Positions 18,499 through 27,529 of a stretch of DNA of 64,000 nt are shown in pieces. The position numbers were made by a program, and so were the translations under genes. Under the pieces are notes generated by a model, which searched no databases, was not told the origin of the DNA, and saw only the letters and a program-made list of their open reading frames with translations. The stretch spans positions 2,159,933 through 2,223,932 of the forward strand of contig NZ_KB900609.1 in assembly GCF_000379105.1 (NCBI RefSeq). The letters run 5' to 3'. This stretch comes from Methylobacterium sp. WSM2598 (GTDB taxonomy: Bacteria; Pseudomonadota; Alphaproteobacteria; Rhizobiales; Beijerinckiaceae). Numbering within the stretch: the first letter of the stretch is position 1; each line of letters opens with the position of its first letter.

Positions 18499-18521
18499 GA
18501 CGAAGCGGATCCCGCTTCGTC
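18499..18521 (-). terminator. 10-bp inverted repeat after the TPR gene
   Basis: GACGAAGCGG (18499-18508) and its exact complement (18512-18521) flank ATC. It lies downstream of the leftward TPR gene and ahead of ispE. A similar string (GACGAAGCGG) occurs at 8740 after the Tyr-rich gene, so it may be part of a repeated intergenic element that serves as transcript end. Confidence 0.45.
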
Positions 18522-18586
18522 GCGGAAAATGCGGCGGAATTAAAGAACGAGAGCGGCGTCCGATGGCACCGCGATCGGGCGTCGCT

Positions 18587-20440
18587 CTAGCCGCCGCCCT
18601 TCGGGGTCGAGCCCATCGCGGGCGGATCGCTCGGGGCGGGCGAGCCCTTCGGCATCGCCGGCTGGTCCGGCGTCGGCCGGCTCTCCGCGGTGGCGGCCGG
18701 CTTGTCCGCGTCGGGCAGGCCGTCCTTCAGCTTCTGCTCGATCTTGGCGAGATCCTCGGGCTCCGGGTTCAGGTCCTTGGCGTGCTGCCACTGGAACTTC
18801 GCCTCGAGCCGGCGGCCGCTGCGCCAGTAGGCGTCGCCGAGATGGTCGTTGATGGTCGGGTCGCCCGGCTTGAGGTCGACCGCCTTCTCCAGTTCGCGCA
18901 CGGCGTCGTCCCAGCGGCCGAGGCGGAAATACGCCCAGCCCAGACTGTCGACGATCATCCCGTCGCGCGGCTGCAGGTCGACCGCCTTCTCCAGCATGCG
19001 GAAGGCCTCGTCGATGTTCATGTTCTGGTCGACCCAGGAATACGCGAGGTAGTTCAGCACCTGCGCGCGCCCGTTCGGCTGATTCTGCGGCACCAGCTCC
19101 AGGGCCTTCTTGAGATCGGCCTCGGCCTTCGGCCATTGCTTGGCCCGCTCATAGGCGGTGCCGCGGTAGTAGTAGAGGTTCCAGTAATTCTGGGGCGGCT
19201 CCGAGCCGATCAGGGCGATCGCCTTCGAGTAGGTCTCGGCGGCCTCCGCGTATTGCTTGCGCAGGCGCTGCACGCTGCCCAGCGCCGAGATCACGTCGAC
19301 GTCCTTCGGGTTGGCCTTGGCGACCTGATCGAGATGGGCCAGCGCGTCGTCGTTCTTGCCGAGCTGCTCCAGGTTGAGCCCGATCTGGATGTCGGTGTTG
19401 AGCTTCAGCGGCGAGGTCGCCGGCATGCGGGCGAAGATCTCGTTGGCGCGCTCGGGCATCTTCATGCGCTCGAGCGTGTCGCCGAGGGTGAGCAGCGCCA
19501 GGGGATGCTCGGGCGCGAGGTAGAGGGCGAGCCGCAGGTAGATGACGGCCGGCAGCTCCTCGCCCTGCGAGGTGCCGGCGGTGCCGAGCCCGTACAGCAC
19601 CTCGGCGGCGCCCTCCTGGGCGCTCGCGATCAGCGGCGGCAGGGGTTTGCCGGCCTTCAGCTTCTCGAGGGCGTCGCGCACGATCGGGTGGCGCGGCAGC
19701 ACCGCGTCGAAGGCCTCGTAGGCCGCGACCGCGAGGTCGGGCCGGCCGGAATCGGCCTCGAAGCGCGCGTAGGCGTCGACGATCCGCAGGGTGTTGCGGT
19801 CCGCGTCGTAGGCGGATTTCAGGCGCCGCTCGGCCTCGACCTTGTCGCCCACCACGCTGGCGATCAGGCCCGCGTGGTAGTCGCGGAAGACCCCGATGTA
19901 GCGCTCGCCCTTGAGCTTGTTGATGGTCTCGAAGGCCTTCTTCCCCTGGCCCTCGCCCGCGTAGGACCACGCGGTCAGCAGGGTCGAGGTCAGGTCCGCG
20001 GTGGCGCCCCGGCCGCCGCGCTGCAGGTTCTGGCGCGCCGCGCCCCATTGCTTGGCCTTCAGCTTCTGCACCCCGAGGGCGAGCTGGGCGAGGCCGTTCG
20101 ACGTGTCGCGGGCGGTGAGCTTCTCGGCCGCCCGGAACGCCTCCTGCAGGGACCCGTCCGCCAGCAGCGCCACGAAGGAGCGCTCCAGCAATTCGGCGTT
20201 GCGCGGGTCGCCCTTCACCGCCTCGCGATAGTAGGAGGCCGCCGCCGTCGTATCCCGGGACGCGCCCGCGATGTAGGCCGCCAGGAAATTTCCCTCGAGG
20301 GAGTCGGCCGGCTCGTAGGTGGTCGGTCCGGGGACGTCGCGGGGCGTCAGGCGGGCGGCCAGGACGGGCGAGGGGGCCGCGAGGAACAGCGCCAGGAGGG
20401 CGGCGCCGCCGCGCAGGCGGGACGAAAGAGGACGGGACAT
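18587..20440 (-). CDS. exported tetratricopeptide-repeat protein
   Basis: The 617-residue protein starts with a signal peptide (LRGGAALLALFLAAPSPVLA) and then consists almost wholly of TPR-type helical pairs, for example around residues 70-105, 330-420 and 440-560 (LGWAYFRLGRWDDAVRELEKAVDLKPGDP). The C-terminal 60 residues are Pro/Ala/Lys-rich and probably disordered. TPR proteins of this length in alphaproteobacteria are periplasmic or outer-membrane-associated scaffolds; a partner is not evident here. The start at 20440 precedes the signal peptide; the frame is open further upstream. Confidence 0.85.
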   Translation of the reverse strand: MSRPLSSRLRGGAALLALFLAAPSPVLAARLTPRDVPGPTTYEPADSLEGNFLAAYIAGASRDTTAAASYYREAVKGDPRNAELLERSFVALLADGSLQEAFRAAEKLTARDTSNGLAQLALGVQKLKAKQWGAARQNLQRGGRGATADLTSTLLTAWSYAGEGQGKKAFETINKLKGERYIGVFRDYHAGLIASVVGDKVEAERRLKSAYDADRNTLRIVDAYARFEADSGRPDLAVAAYEAFDAVLPRHPIVRDALEKLKAGKPLPPLIASAQEGAAEVLYGLGTAGTSQGEELPAVIYLRLALYLAPEHPLALLTLGDTLERMKMPERANEIFARMPATSPLKLNTDIQIGLNLEQLGKNDDALAHLDQVAKANPKDVDVISALGSVQRLRKQYAEAAETYSKAIALIGSEPPQNYWNLYYYRGTAYERAKQWPKAEADLKKALELVPQNQPNGRAQVLNYLAYSWVDQNMNIDEAFRMLEKAVDLQPRDGMIVDSLGWAYFRLGRWDDAVRELEKAVDLKPGDPTINDHLGDAYWRSGRRLEAKFQWQHAKDLNPEPEDLAKIEQKLKDGLPDADKPAATAESRPTPDQPAMPKGSPAPSDPPAMGSTPKGGG

Positions 20441-20804
20441 GGGCACCAAGCGACGGCTCCAGCGGCGTGCCGGCCGCGGCGACGGCACGCGAGATCGGGC
20501 GCGACATTGAACCCTGGACGGGGCAGCGGCAAGACCAAACCGGGGCGAGGGCGCGGCGGGACCGCCCGGTCAGATGAATGGCATTCATCTGACGTTGCAA
20601 ACTGTGCATTTGAACACGCGGCGCCCGGCTGGCACCGTCTCCTCAACGACAGCGAGAGGAAACGCCGGGCGATCACGCCGCCGGAGGGACATCGGGTCCC
20701 GCCCGGGGGCTGCGGCGACGCGCCGCCCACGCCCCTCCGCCGTCGCGAGCGATCGCGGGCCGTCACGGCCCAGCGGCCGAGCCGGCCGCATCAGGGAGGG
20801 TGCT
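20441..20804. other. divergent control region before the catabolic cluster
   Basis: No credible gene between the leftward TPR gene and the rightward SDR gene. It holds a perfect 11-bp inverted repeat (20569-20593) followed by a less GC-rich tract (to about 20620) suited to a promoter. The remaining 180 bp up to the SDR start would be leader sequence. Confidence 0.65.
20569..20593. promoter_or_regulatory. perfect 11-bp inverted repeat, probable operator of the catabolic operon
   Basis: GTCAGATGAAT (20569-20579) and its exact complement (20583-20593) flank GGC. The arms are unusually AT-rich for this genome. It lies between divergent genes, about 210 bp ahead of the first catabolic gene. The length and symmetry fit a dimeric GntR-, IclR- or LacI-type regulator, but no regulator gene is present in the cluster. 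Confidence 0.6.
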
Positions 20805-21554
20805 TTGCTTCTGTCCGACAAGGTGTGCCTGATCACGGGCGCCGCTTCGCTGCGCGGCATCGGCCGCGCCACCGCCCGCCTCTTCGCCGAGCAGGGCGGG
20901 CGGGTGGTCGTCCTCGACCTCGACGCGGGCCAGGCGGAGGAGGCGGCCCGGGCCATCGGCGCCGGCCATCTCGGCCTCGCCTGCGACGTCACCGACCGGA
21001 AGGCCTGCCAGGCCGCCGCCGACGAGGCGGTCGCCCGCCTCGGCCGCATCGACGTCCTCGTCAACAACGCCGGCATCACCCAGCCGCTCAGGATCATGGA
21101 CATCGCGCCGGAGAACTACGACGCGGTGACCGACGTGAACCTGCGCGGCACGCTCTACATGAGCCAGGCGGTGATCCCGCAGATGCGGGCGCAGAAGTCC
21201 GGCTCGATCGTGTGCATGTCGTCGGTCTCGGCCCAGCGCGGCGGGGGCATCTTCGGCGGGCCGCATTACAGCGCCGCCAAGGGCGGCGTGCTCGGCCTGT
21301 GCAAGGCGATGGCGCGCGAACTCGGCCCCGACGGCATCCGCGCCAACGCGGTCACGCCCGGCCTGATCCAGACCGACATCACCGGCGGCAAGCTCACGGA
21401 CGAGCTCAAGGCCGAGATCGTCAAGGGCATCCCGCTCGCCCGCCTCGGCGTGGCCGAGGACGTCGCCAAGGCCTGCCTGTTCCTCGCCTCGGACCTCTCC
21501 GCGTACACCACCGGCGCGGTGATCGACGTCAACGGCGGCATGCTGATCCACTGA
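20805..21554 (+). CDS. SDR family NAD(P)-dependent oxidoreductase (catabolic cluster)
   Basis: The 249-residue classical short-chain dehydrogenase has the cofactor loop TGAASLRGIGRATA, the structural NNAGITQPL, the catalytic serine in CMSSVSAQRGG and YSAAKGG (Tyr-x-x-x-Lys). An aspartate after strand 2 (VVVLDLDAG) suggests NAD preference. I choose the TTG at 20805 because GGGAGGG lies just upstream and the domain starts at once; no ATG is well placed. It is the first gene of a tight operon with split transketolase genes, so oxidation of a polyol or sugar to a ketose is a reasonable guess. Confidence 0.88.
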   Translation: MLLSDKVCLITGAASLRGIGRATARLFAEQGGRVVVLDLDAGQAEEAARAIGAGHLGLACDVTDRKACQAAADEAVARLGRIDVLVNNAGITQPLRIMDIAPENYDAVTDVNLRGTLYMSQAVIPQMRAQKSGSIVCMSSVSAQRGGGIFGGPHYSAAKGGVLGLCKAMARELGPDGIRANAVTPGLIQTDITGGKLTDELKAEIVKGIPLARLGVAEDVAKACLFLASDLSAYTTGAVIDVNGGMLIH

Positions 21555-21565
21555 CGGAGGAATCC

Positions 21566-22426
21566 ATGTCACCGGCACACGCCACCGCGGCGCGCGAGCG
21601 CTCGAACGTCTTGCTGCCCGAGCGGGCCTACCGCATCCGCCGCAACGCCCTGCGCATGGGCGAGGTCCAGGGCCAGGGCTACATCGCCCAGGCCCTCGGC
21701 ATCGCGGACGTGCTCGCGGTCGCGTATTTCCACGCCATGACCTACCGGCCCGAGGACCCCGAATGGGAGGGCCGCGACCGCTTCCTGCTCTCGATCGGCC
21801 ACTACGCCATCGCGCTCTACGCGGCCCTGATCGAGGCCGGGATCCTCCCGGAGGACGAGCTCGAGACCTATGGCTGCGACGACAGCCGCCTGCCGATGTC
21901 CGCCATGGCCGCCTACACGCCCGGCATGGAGATCACCGGCGGCTCGCTCGGCCACGGGCTCGGCATCGCGGTCGGCTTCGCGCTCGGGCTGAAGCGCAAG
22001 GGTTCGAAGAACTTCGTCTACAACCTGTTCTCCGACGGCGAACTCGACGAGGGCTCGACCTGGGAGGCCGCGATGTCGGCCGCCTCGTTCGGGCTCGACA
22101 ACCTGATCGGCCTCGTCGACGTGAACGGCATGCAGGCGGACGGCCCGTCCCGGGGCGTCCTCAACTTCGAGCCGCTGGCGCCGAAATTCGAGGCCTTCGG
22201 CTGGTTCGTGCAGCGGGTCGACGGGAACGACATCGCGGCCCTGGTGGCGGCCTTCGACGCCGCCAAGGCCCATCCGGAGCCGAGGCCCCGGATCATCATC
22301 TGCGACACGACCATGGCCAAGGGCGTGCCGTTCCTGGAGGCGCGCGAGCGCAACCATTTCCTGCGCGTCGAGCCGGCCGAGTGGAGCCAGGCGCTCGCGG
22401 TGCTGGCCGAGGGGAGGGCGGAATGA
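21566..22426 (+). CDS. transketolase, N-terminal (TPP-binding) subunit
   Basis: This 286-residue protein corresponds to the pyrophosphate-binding half of transketolase. The TPP motif reads FSDGELDEGSTWEA ... VDVNG (about residues 155-190), with Ser in place of the first Gly of GDG, as seen in other split transketolases. SIGHYAIALYAAL and ITGGSLGHGLGIAVG match substrate and cofactor loops. GGAGG precedes the ATG at 21566. Its stop overlaps the start of the second subunit (ATGA). Split transketolases of this type act on unusual sugars in dedicated pathways. Confidence 0.92.
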   Translation: MSPAHATAARERSNVLLPERAYRIRRNALRMGEVQGQGYIAQALGIADVLAVAYFHAMTYRPEDPEWEGRDRFLLSIGHYAIALYAALIEAGILPEDELETYGCDDSRLPMSAMAAYTPGMEITGGSLGHGLGIAVGFALGLKRKGSKNFVYNLFSDGELDEGSTWEAAMSAASFGLDNLIGLVDVNGMQADGPSRGVLNFEPLAPKFEAFGWFVQRVDGNDIAALVAAFDAAKAHPEPRPRIIICDTTMAKGVPFLEARERNHFLRVEPAEWSQALAVLAEGRAE

Positions 22427-23451
22427 GGCGATCCAAGTACGAGCGGCCGACCCACCTGCTGCAGGGCGGGCCCCGGCTCACCACCTCGGCGATGATCGCC
22501 TCGCTGGCGGCGCCGGGGCAGCGCACCAGGGCGGCGCCGTTCGGGCACGCGCTGGCGCGGCTCGCCGCCGAGCGGCCCGACATCGTCGGCCTCAGCGCGG
22601 ACCTGAGCAAGTACACCGACCTGCACATCTTCGCGCAGGCCCATCCGGACCGCTTCTACCAGATGGGCATGGCCGAGCAGCTGCTGTTCAGCGCGGCGGC
22701 GGGCCTCGCCCGCGAGGGCTTCACGCCCTTCGCCACGACCTACGCGGTGTTCGCGGCGCGGCGGGCCTACGACTTCATCTGCCTCGCGATCGCCGAGGAG
22801 AACCTCAACGTCAAGATCGCCTGCGCCCTGCCGGGCCTGACCACGGGCTACGGCCCGAGCCACCAGGCGACCGAGGACCTCGCGATCTTCCGCGGCCTGC
22901 CGAACCTCACCATCATCGATCCCTGCGACGCGCACGAGATCGAGCAGGTGGTGCCCGCCATGGCGGCCCACCAGGGCCCGGTCTATCTCCGGCTCCTGCG
23001 GGGCAACGTGCCGCTCCTGCTCGACGAGTACGGCTACCGGTTCGAACTCGGCAAGGCCAAGACGATCCGGGACGGGCGGGACGTGCTGGTCATCGCGAGC
23101 GGCCTGATGACCATGCGGGCGCTGGAGGCGGCCGACGCCCTCTCGGACGACGGCGTCGATGTCGGGGTGCTGCACGTGCCGACGATCAAGCCCCTCGACG
23201 AGGAGACGATCCTGCGCGAGGCGGGCCGCGGCGGCCGGCTCGTGGTGGTGGCCGAGAACCACACGGTGATCGGCGGCCTCGGTGAGGCGGTGGCGGGCCT
23301 GCTGATGCGCGGCGGCACGCGCGTCGAGCGCGGCTTCCGCCAGATCGGGCTTCCCGACGAGTTCCTCGACGCGGGCGCGCTCCCCACCCTCCACGACCGC
23401 TACGGCCTCTCGACCGCCGCGATGGTGCGGAGCATCCGCGCATGGCTCTGA
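22423..23451 (+). CDS. transketolase, C-terminal (pyrimidine-binding) subunit
   Basis: The 342-residue protein carries the transketolase pyrimidine-binding domain, with the proton-relay glutamate in FYQMGMAEQLLFSAAAG (about residues 78-94), and the C-terminal transketolase domain. It pairs with the preceding subunit to make the active enzyme, which moves a two-carbon ketol unit between sugars. Start and stop overlap both neighbours (ATGA with the N-subunit, 10 nt with the dehydrogenase), a sign of strict cotranslation. Confidence 0.92.
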   Translation: MRRSKYERPTHLLQGGPRLTTSAMIASLAAPGQRTRAAPFGHALARLAAERPDIVGLSADLSKYTDLHIFAQAHPDRFYQMGMAEQLLFSAAAGLAREGFTPFATTYAVFAARRAYDFICLAIAEENLNVKIACALPGLTTGYGPSHQATEDLAIFRGLPNLTIIDPCDAHEIEQVVPAMAAHQGPVYLRLLRGNVPLLLDEYGYRFELGKAKTIRDGRDVLVIASGLMTMRALEAADALSDDGVDVGVLHVPTIKPLDEETILREAGRGGRLVVVAENHTVIGGLGEAVAGLLMRGGTRVERGFRQIGLPDEFLDAGALPTLHDRYGLSTAAMVRSIRAWL

Positions 23452-24341
23452 CGCCGGTCGCCTTCGTGGGCCTCGGCGCCATGGGCCTGCCGATGGCGCA
23501 GAACCTCGTCGCCAAGGGCTTCCCGGTCCGCGGCTACGACGTCCGGCCCGAGAGCCGGGCCGCCCTGGCGCGGGCCGGCGGCGAGGCGGCCGACACGCTG
23601 CGCGCCGCCGCCGCCGGCGCCGGCGCCCTCGTCCTGATGGTGGTGAACGCCGCCCAGGCCGAGGCCGTGCTCTTCGGCGGGGGCGCCCCGGCCGAGGGCG
23701 CGCTGGAGGTCCTCGCCCCCGACGCGGCCGTGATCCTGATGGCGACCTGCCCGCCGCAGGCCGTCGAGGGCCTCGCCGCGCGGGTCGCGGCGGCCGGCCG
23801 CCGCTTCGTCGACGCGCCCGTCTCGGGCGGGGTGGTCGGCGCCGAGGCCGGCAGCCTCACGGTGATGGCGGCGGCCCCCGCGGAGGTGTTCGGCGCGGTC
23901 CGGCCGCTGCTCGACGCGGTCGGCGCGCGGATCTTCCACGTCGGCACGCGGCCCGGCCAGGGCGCGACCGTGAAGGCGGTGAACCAGCTCCTGTGCGGCG
24001 TGCACATCGCGGCCGCCGCCGAGGCGCTGTCACTGGCCGAGCGGGTCGGGGTGGACCTGCCGGTCGTGCTGGAGATCCTCTCCGGCTCCTCGGCCGCGAG
24101 CTGGATGCTGCGCGACCGCGGGCCGCGCATGCTGGAGGAGGCGCCCCGCGTCACCAGCGCGGTCGACATCTTCGTGAAGGATCTCGGCATCGTGCTGGAG
24201 GCCGGCCGCGACCAGAAGGCGGCTCTGCCCCTCGCGAGCCTCGCCCACCAGCTCTTCCTCGCCGCCTCCGGCCGCGGCGAGGGCGCGGCCGACGACAGCC
24301 AGGTGATCGGGTCCTACCGGGCGCTGAACGGCACGGGATAG
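23442..24341 (+). CDS. beta-hydroxyacid dehydrogenase, L-threonate dehydrogenase (LtnD)-like
   Basis: The 299-residue enzyme belongs to the 6-phosphogluconate / 3-hydroxyisobutyrate dehydrogenase superfamily. The nucleotide loop is FVGLGAMGLPMAQNL, the substrate loop DAPVSGGVVGAEAGS (about residues 125-140), and the catalytic lysine GATVKAVNQLL (about residue 178). The stretches LMVVNAAQAEAVLFG, GVHIAAAAEALSLAERVG and SAVDIFVKDLGIVLEAG are close to what I recall of LtnD/YgbJ, which oxidises L-threonate or D-erythronate. The kinase, isomerase and aldolase of that pathway are absent here, so the substrate is a suggestion. Confidence 0.8.
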   Translation: MALTPVAFVGLGAMGLPMAQNLVAKGFPVRGYDVRPESRAALARAGGEAADTLRAAAAGAGALVLMVVNAAQAEAVLFGGGAPAEGALEVLAPDAAVILMATCPPQAVEGLAARVAAAGRRFVDAPVSGGVVGAEAGSLTVMAAAPAEVFGAVRPLLDAVGARIFHVGTRPGQGATVKAVNQLLCGVHIAAAAEALSLAERVGVDLPVVLEILSGSSAASWMLRDRGPRMLEEAPRVTSAVDIFVKDLGIVLEAGRDQKAALPLASLAHQLFLAASGRGEGAADDSQVIGSYRALNGTG

Positions 24342-24468
24342 GGCGGGCCCGTCCCCGCCCGAGGGCCAGCGGATCCGGCCCCGCGTGCGGCTCCCATCCC
24401 ACTCGACCAGGACAACACCGCCGGACGAACCGGCGCTTCGCAATCAATGGAAATCCAGGGAGAACGCC

Positions 24469-25482
24469 ATGTCGACGACCCTCTCGCGCCGCACGCTCCT
24501 CGCCGGCGCCGCCAGCATCCCCCTCGTCACCGTCCTGCGCCGGCCCGCCAACGCGGCCGAGTTCGAGTACAAGCTCGCCACCGGCCAGGACCCGACCCAC
24601 CCGGTCAACATCCGCGCGCAGGAGGCCCTCAACCGCATCCGCGAGGCCTCGAACGGGCGACTCGACATCAAGCTCTTCCCGGCCAACCAGCTCGGCTCCG
24701 ACACCGACCTGCTCTCGCAGGTCCGCAACGGCAGCGTCGAGTTCTTCAACCTCTCGACCTCGATCCTCGCCACCTTCGTGGCCGCCGCGAGCCTTCCCAA
24801 TACCGGCTTCGCCTTCAAGGACTACACCGCCGTCTGGGCGGCGATGGACGGCGGGCTCGGCGCCTACATCCGCGACCAGATCGCCAAGACGCCGATCCAG
24901 GCCGTCTCGAAGGTCTGGGACAACGGCTTCCGCCACATCACCTCCTCGACCCGCGAGATCCGCACCCCCGAGGACCTCAAGGGCTTCAAGATCCGGGTGC
25001 CCCCGGCCCCGATGCTGACCTCCCTGTTCAAGGCCCTCGATGCGGGTGCCGCTCCCCTGAACTTCAACGAACTCTACTCCGCCCTGCAGACCAAGATCTT
25101 CGAGGGTCAGGAGAACCCGCTCGCCATCACGGCGACGACGCGCCTCTACGAGGTGCAGAAATCCTGCAGCCTCACCGGCCACGTCTGGGACGGCTACTGG
25201 ATCCTCGGCAACAAGCGCGCGGTCCAGCGCCTGCCCGAGGACCTGCGCGCCCTCGTCACCCGCGAACTCGACAAGTCCGCCGACGATCAGCGCGCCGACA
25301 TCCTCCGCCTCAACACCACGCTGCGCCAGGACCTCACCGCCAAGGGCATCACCTTCATCGAGGTCGACCGCGAGCCTTTCCGCGATGCGCTCGGCCGCAC
25401 GACCTTCTACAAGGACTGGCGCGCCAAGTTCGGCGACGCGGCCTGGGGTCACCTGGAAGCCGTGTCCGGAAAGCTGGCCTGA
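24469..25482 (+). CDS. TRAP transporter solute-binding protein, DctP family
   Basis: The 337-residue periplasmic binding protein begins with a twin-arginine-type signal (LSRRTLLAGAASIPLVTVL, cleavage near ANA-AEF). The mature chain follows the DctP fold (KLATGQDPTHPVNIRAQEAL; GFKIRVPPAPM with the substrate-pairing arginine; NFNELYSALQTKIFEGQENP). It captures a carboxylate or sugar-acid ligand for the membrane subunit encoded 12 nt downstream. A Tat signal means it may be exported folded. The neighbouring genes suggest a sugar acid or polyol-derived ligand. Confidence 0.93.
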   Translation: MSTTLSRRTLLAGAASIPLVTVLRRPANAAEFEYKLATGQDPTHPVNIRAQEALNRIREASNGRLDIKLFPANQLGSDTDLLSQVRNGSVEFFNLSTSILATFVAAASLPNTGFAFKDYTAVWAAMDGGLGAYIRDQIAKTPIQAVSKVWDNGFRHITSSTREIRTPEDLKGFKIRVPPAPMLTSLFKALDAGAAPLNFNELYSALQTKIFEGQENPLAITATTRLYEVQKSCSLTGHVWDGYWILGNKRAVQRLPEDLRALVTRELDKSADDQRADILRLNTTLRQDLTAKGITFIEVDREPFRDALGRTTFYKDWRAKFGDAAWGHLEAVSGKLA

Positions 25483-25494
25483 GGGAGGAGACGC

Positions 25495-27375
25495 ATGCAT
25501 CTCGAACTCGCGGATGAGTCGCCGGTCGCACCGGCGCTCACCGGCCGCCGGGCCCGGCTGAGATGGCTCGACGACACGCTCGGCCTGCTGATCGAGCTGC
25601 CCGCGGCGCTCCTGGTCGTCCTGGAGATCGTGGTCCTGGGCTCGGGCGTGGTGAGCCGCTACGTCTTCCACCAGCCGATCGTGTGGGCGGACGAACTCGC
25701 CTCGATCCTGTTCCTCTGGCTCGCCATGCTGGGCTCGGTGGTCGCCTACCGGCGCTCCGAGCACATGCGCATGACCGCCGTCGTCAGCCTCGCCTCCCCG
25801 AAGGTGCGCGCCTTCCTGGACGCGCTCTCGCTCGCCGCCGGCCTCGTCTTCATCGGCATCCTGCTCGAACCCGCCTACGAGTTCGCCAGCGAGGAGCTCT
25901 TCGTCCAGACACCCGCGCTCGAGATCACCAACGCCTGGCGCGCCGCCGCCCTCCCGGTCGGCTTCGTGCTGATGCTCGCCATCGCGGTGCTGCGCCTCGT
26001 CGAGAGCACCGACTGGAAAACCTCCCTCGGCGCCCTCCTGCTCACCGGCGCCGTGGTGGCCGGCCTGTTCTACGCCGAGCCGACCCTGCGCACCCTCGGC
26101 AACTGGAACCTGCTGATCTTCTTCGTCCTCGGCGTCGGCGCCCTGGTCTTCTCGGGCGTGCCGATCGCCTTCGCGTTCGGGCTGGCCACCTTCGGCTACC
26201 TCACCTTCACCACCCGCGCCCCCTCCATGGTGGTGGTGGGGCGCATGGACGAGGGCATGAGCCACCTCATCCTGCTCGCCGTGCCGCTCTTCGTCTTCCT
26301 GGGCCTGCTGATCGAGATGACCGGCATGGCCAAGGCCATGGTCGGCTTCCTCGCCGCGCTGCTCGGCCACGTGCGCGGCGGCCTGCACTACGTGCTCGTC
26401 GGCGCGATGTACCTCGTCTCGGGCATCTCAGGCTCCAAGGCCGCCGACATGGCCGCGGTCGCCCCGGTGCTGTTTCCCGAGATGAAGGCGCGCGGCGCCA
26501 AGGAGGGCGATCTCGTGGCGCTGCTCGCCGCCACCGGCGCCCAGACCGAGACCATCCCGCCCTCGCTGGTGCTGATCACCATCGGGTCGGTGACGGGCGT
26601 GTCGATCACCGCGCTCTTCACGGGCGGCATGCTGCCGGGCGTGGTGCTCGGGATCATGCTGTGCGCGCTGGTCTGGTGGCGCTATCGGGGCGAGGATCTC
26701 AGCCACGTGCGCCGGGCGCGCGGGCGCGAGATCGGCCGCTCGCTGGTGATCGCGCTGCCCGCCCTGGCGCTGCCCTTCGTGATCCGGGCGGCGGTGGTGG
26801 AGGGGGTGGCGACCGCCACCGAGGTCTCGACCATCGGCATCGTCTACGCGATCCTGGCCGGGCTGCTGATCTACCGTCAGTTCGACTGGAGGCGGCTCTA
26901 CCCGATGCTGGTCTCGACGGCATCCTTGTCGGGGGCGATCCTCCTAATCATCGGGGCGGCAACCGGGATGGCCTGGGCGCTGACGCAGTCGGGCTTCTCG
27001 CAGAGCCTGGCGGTGATCATGAAGAGCCTGCCCGGCGGGTCGCTGGGCTTCCTGGTGGTCTCGGCGCTGGCCTTCATCGTGCTGGGCTCGGTGCTGGAGG
27101 GGATCCCGGCGATCGTGCTGTTCGGCCCGCTGCTGTTCCCGATCGCCCGGGCGGTGGGGGTGCACGAGGTGCACTACGCCATGGTGGTGATCCTCGCCAT
27201 GGGGATCGGGCTGTTCGCGCCGCCCTTCGGGGTGGGCTACTACGCGGCCTGCGCGATCAGCCGGATCCACCCGGACGCGGGCATCCGCCCGATCGTCGGC
27301 TACATCCTGGCGATGATCCTCGGCCTCGTCGTCGTCATCCTGGTGCCCTGGATCTCGATCGGCTTCCTCGGCTGA
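25495..27375 (+). CDS. TRAP transporter membrane protein, fused DctQ-DctM
   Basis: The 626-residue protein joins the small DctQ subunit (about residues 20-185, four helices, with WADELASILFLWLAMLGS) to the large DctM permease (about residues 200-626; SGSKAADMAAVAPVLFPEM and ATGAQTETIPPSLVLI are characteristic). It runs sodium-coupled uptake of the ligand delivered by the upstream DctP. GGGAGGAG precedes the ATG at 25495. The fusion is common in this group. Confidence 0.93.
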   Translation: MHLELADESPVAPALTGRRARLRWLDDTLGLLIELPAALLVVLEIVVLGSGVVSRYVFHQPIVWADELASILFLWLAMLGSVVAYRRSEHMRMTAVVSLASPKVRAFLDALSLAAGLVFIGILLEPAYEFASEELFVQTPALEITNAWRAAALPVGFVLMLAIAVLRLVESTDWKTSLGALLLTGAVVAGLFYAEPTLRTLGNWNLLIFFVLGVGALVFSGVPIAFAFGLATFGYLTFTTRAPSMVVVGRMDEGMSHLILLAVPLFVFLGLLIEMTGMAKAMVGFLAALLGHVRGGLHYVLVGAMYLVSGISGSKAADMAAVAPVLFPEMKARGAKEGDLVALLAATGAQTETIPPSLVLITIGSVTGVSITALFTGGMLPGVVLGIMLCALVWWRYRGEDLSHVRRARGREIGRSLVIALPALALPFVIRAAVVEGVATATEVSTIGIVYAILAGLLIYRQFDWRRLYPMLVSTASLSGAILLIIGAATGMAWALTQSGFSQSLAVIMKSLPGGSLGFLVVSALAFIVLGSVLEGIPAIVLFGPLLFPIARAVGVHEVHYAMVVILAMGIGLFAPPFGVGYYAACAISRIHPDAGIRPIVGYILAMILGLVVVILVPWISIGFLG

Positions 27376-27400
27376 GCGTCATTCGCCGAAGCGGTCATAG

Positions 27401-27428
27401 GCTGTCCGGACGATCACGTCCGGACAGC
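27401..27428. repeat. 12-bp inverted repeat, family A (copy 1)
   Basis: GCTGTCCGGACG (27401-27412) and its exact complement (27417-27428) surround ATCA. A partial copy is at 47916-47938 and a full copy in the other orientation at 60308-60335. Here it lies between the TRAP permease and transketolase genes and may attenuate transcription between them. It is followed by a second palindromic element (27441-27462) related to the 3963 repeat. Confidence 0.85.
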
Positions 27429-27529
27429 GCATGATCCGGGATCCGGTTGATCCAAGCGGATCACGACCCCGCGCGGCCGCCCCTCCCGGCGGCCGCGGAC
27501 GCCCCCGCCTTGCCTGAGAGGACCTCACC

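Noticed and set aside
17531..21565. A long forward open frame running into the transketolase subunit gene at 21566
   Set aside because: Upstream of 21566 it lies antisense to ispE and the TPR gene and out of frame with the SDR gene; only the part from 21566 looks like protein, with its own ribosome site.
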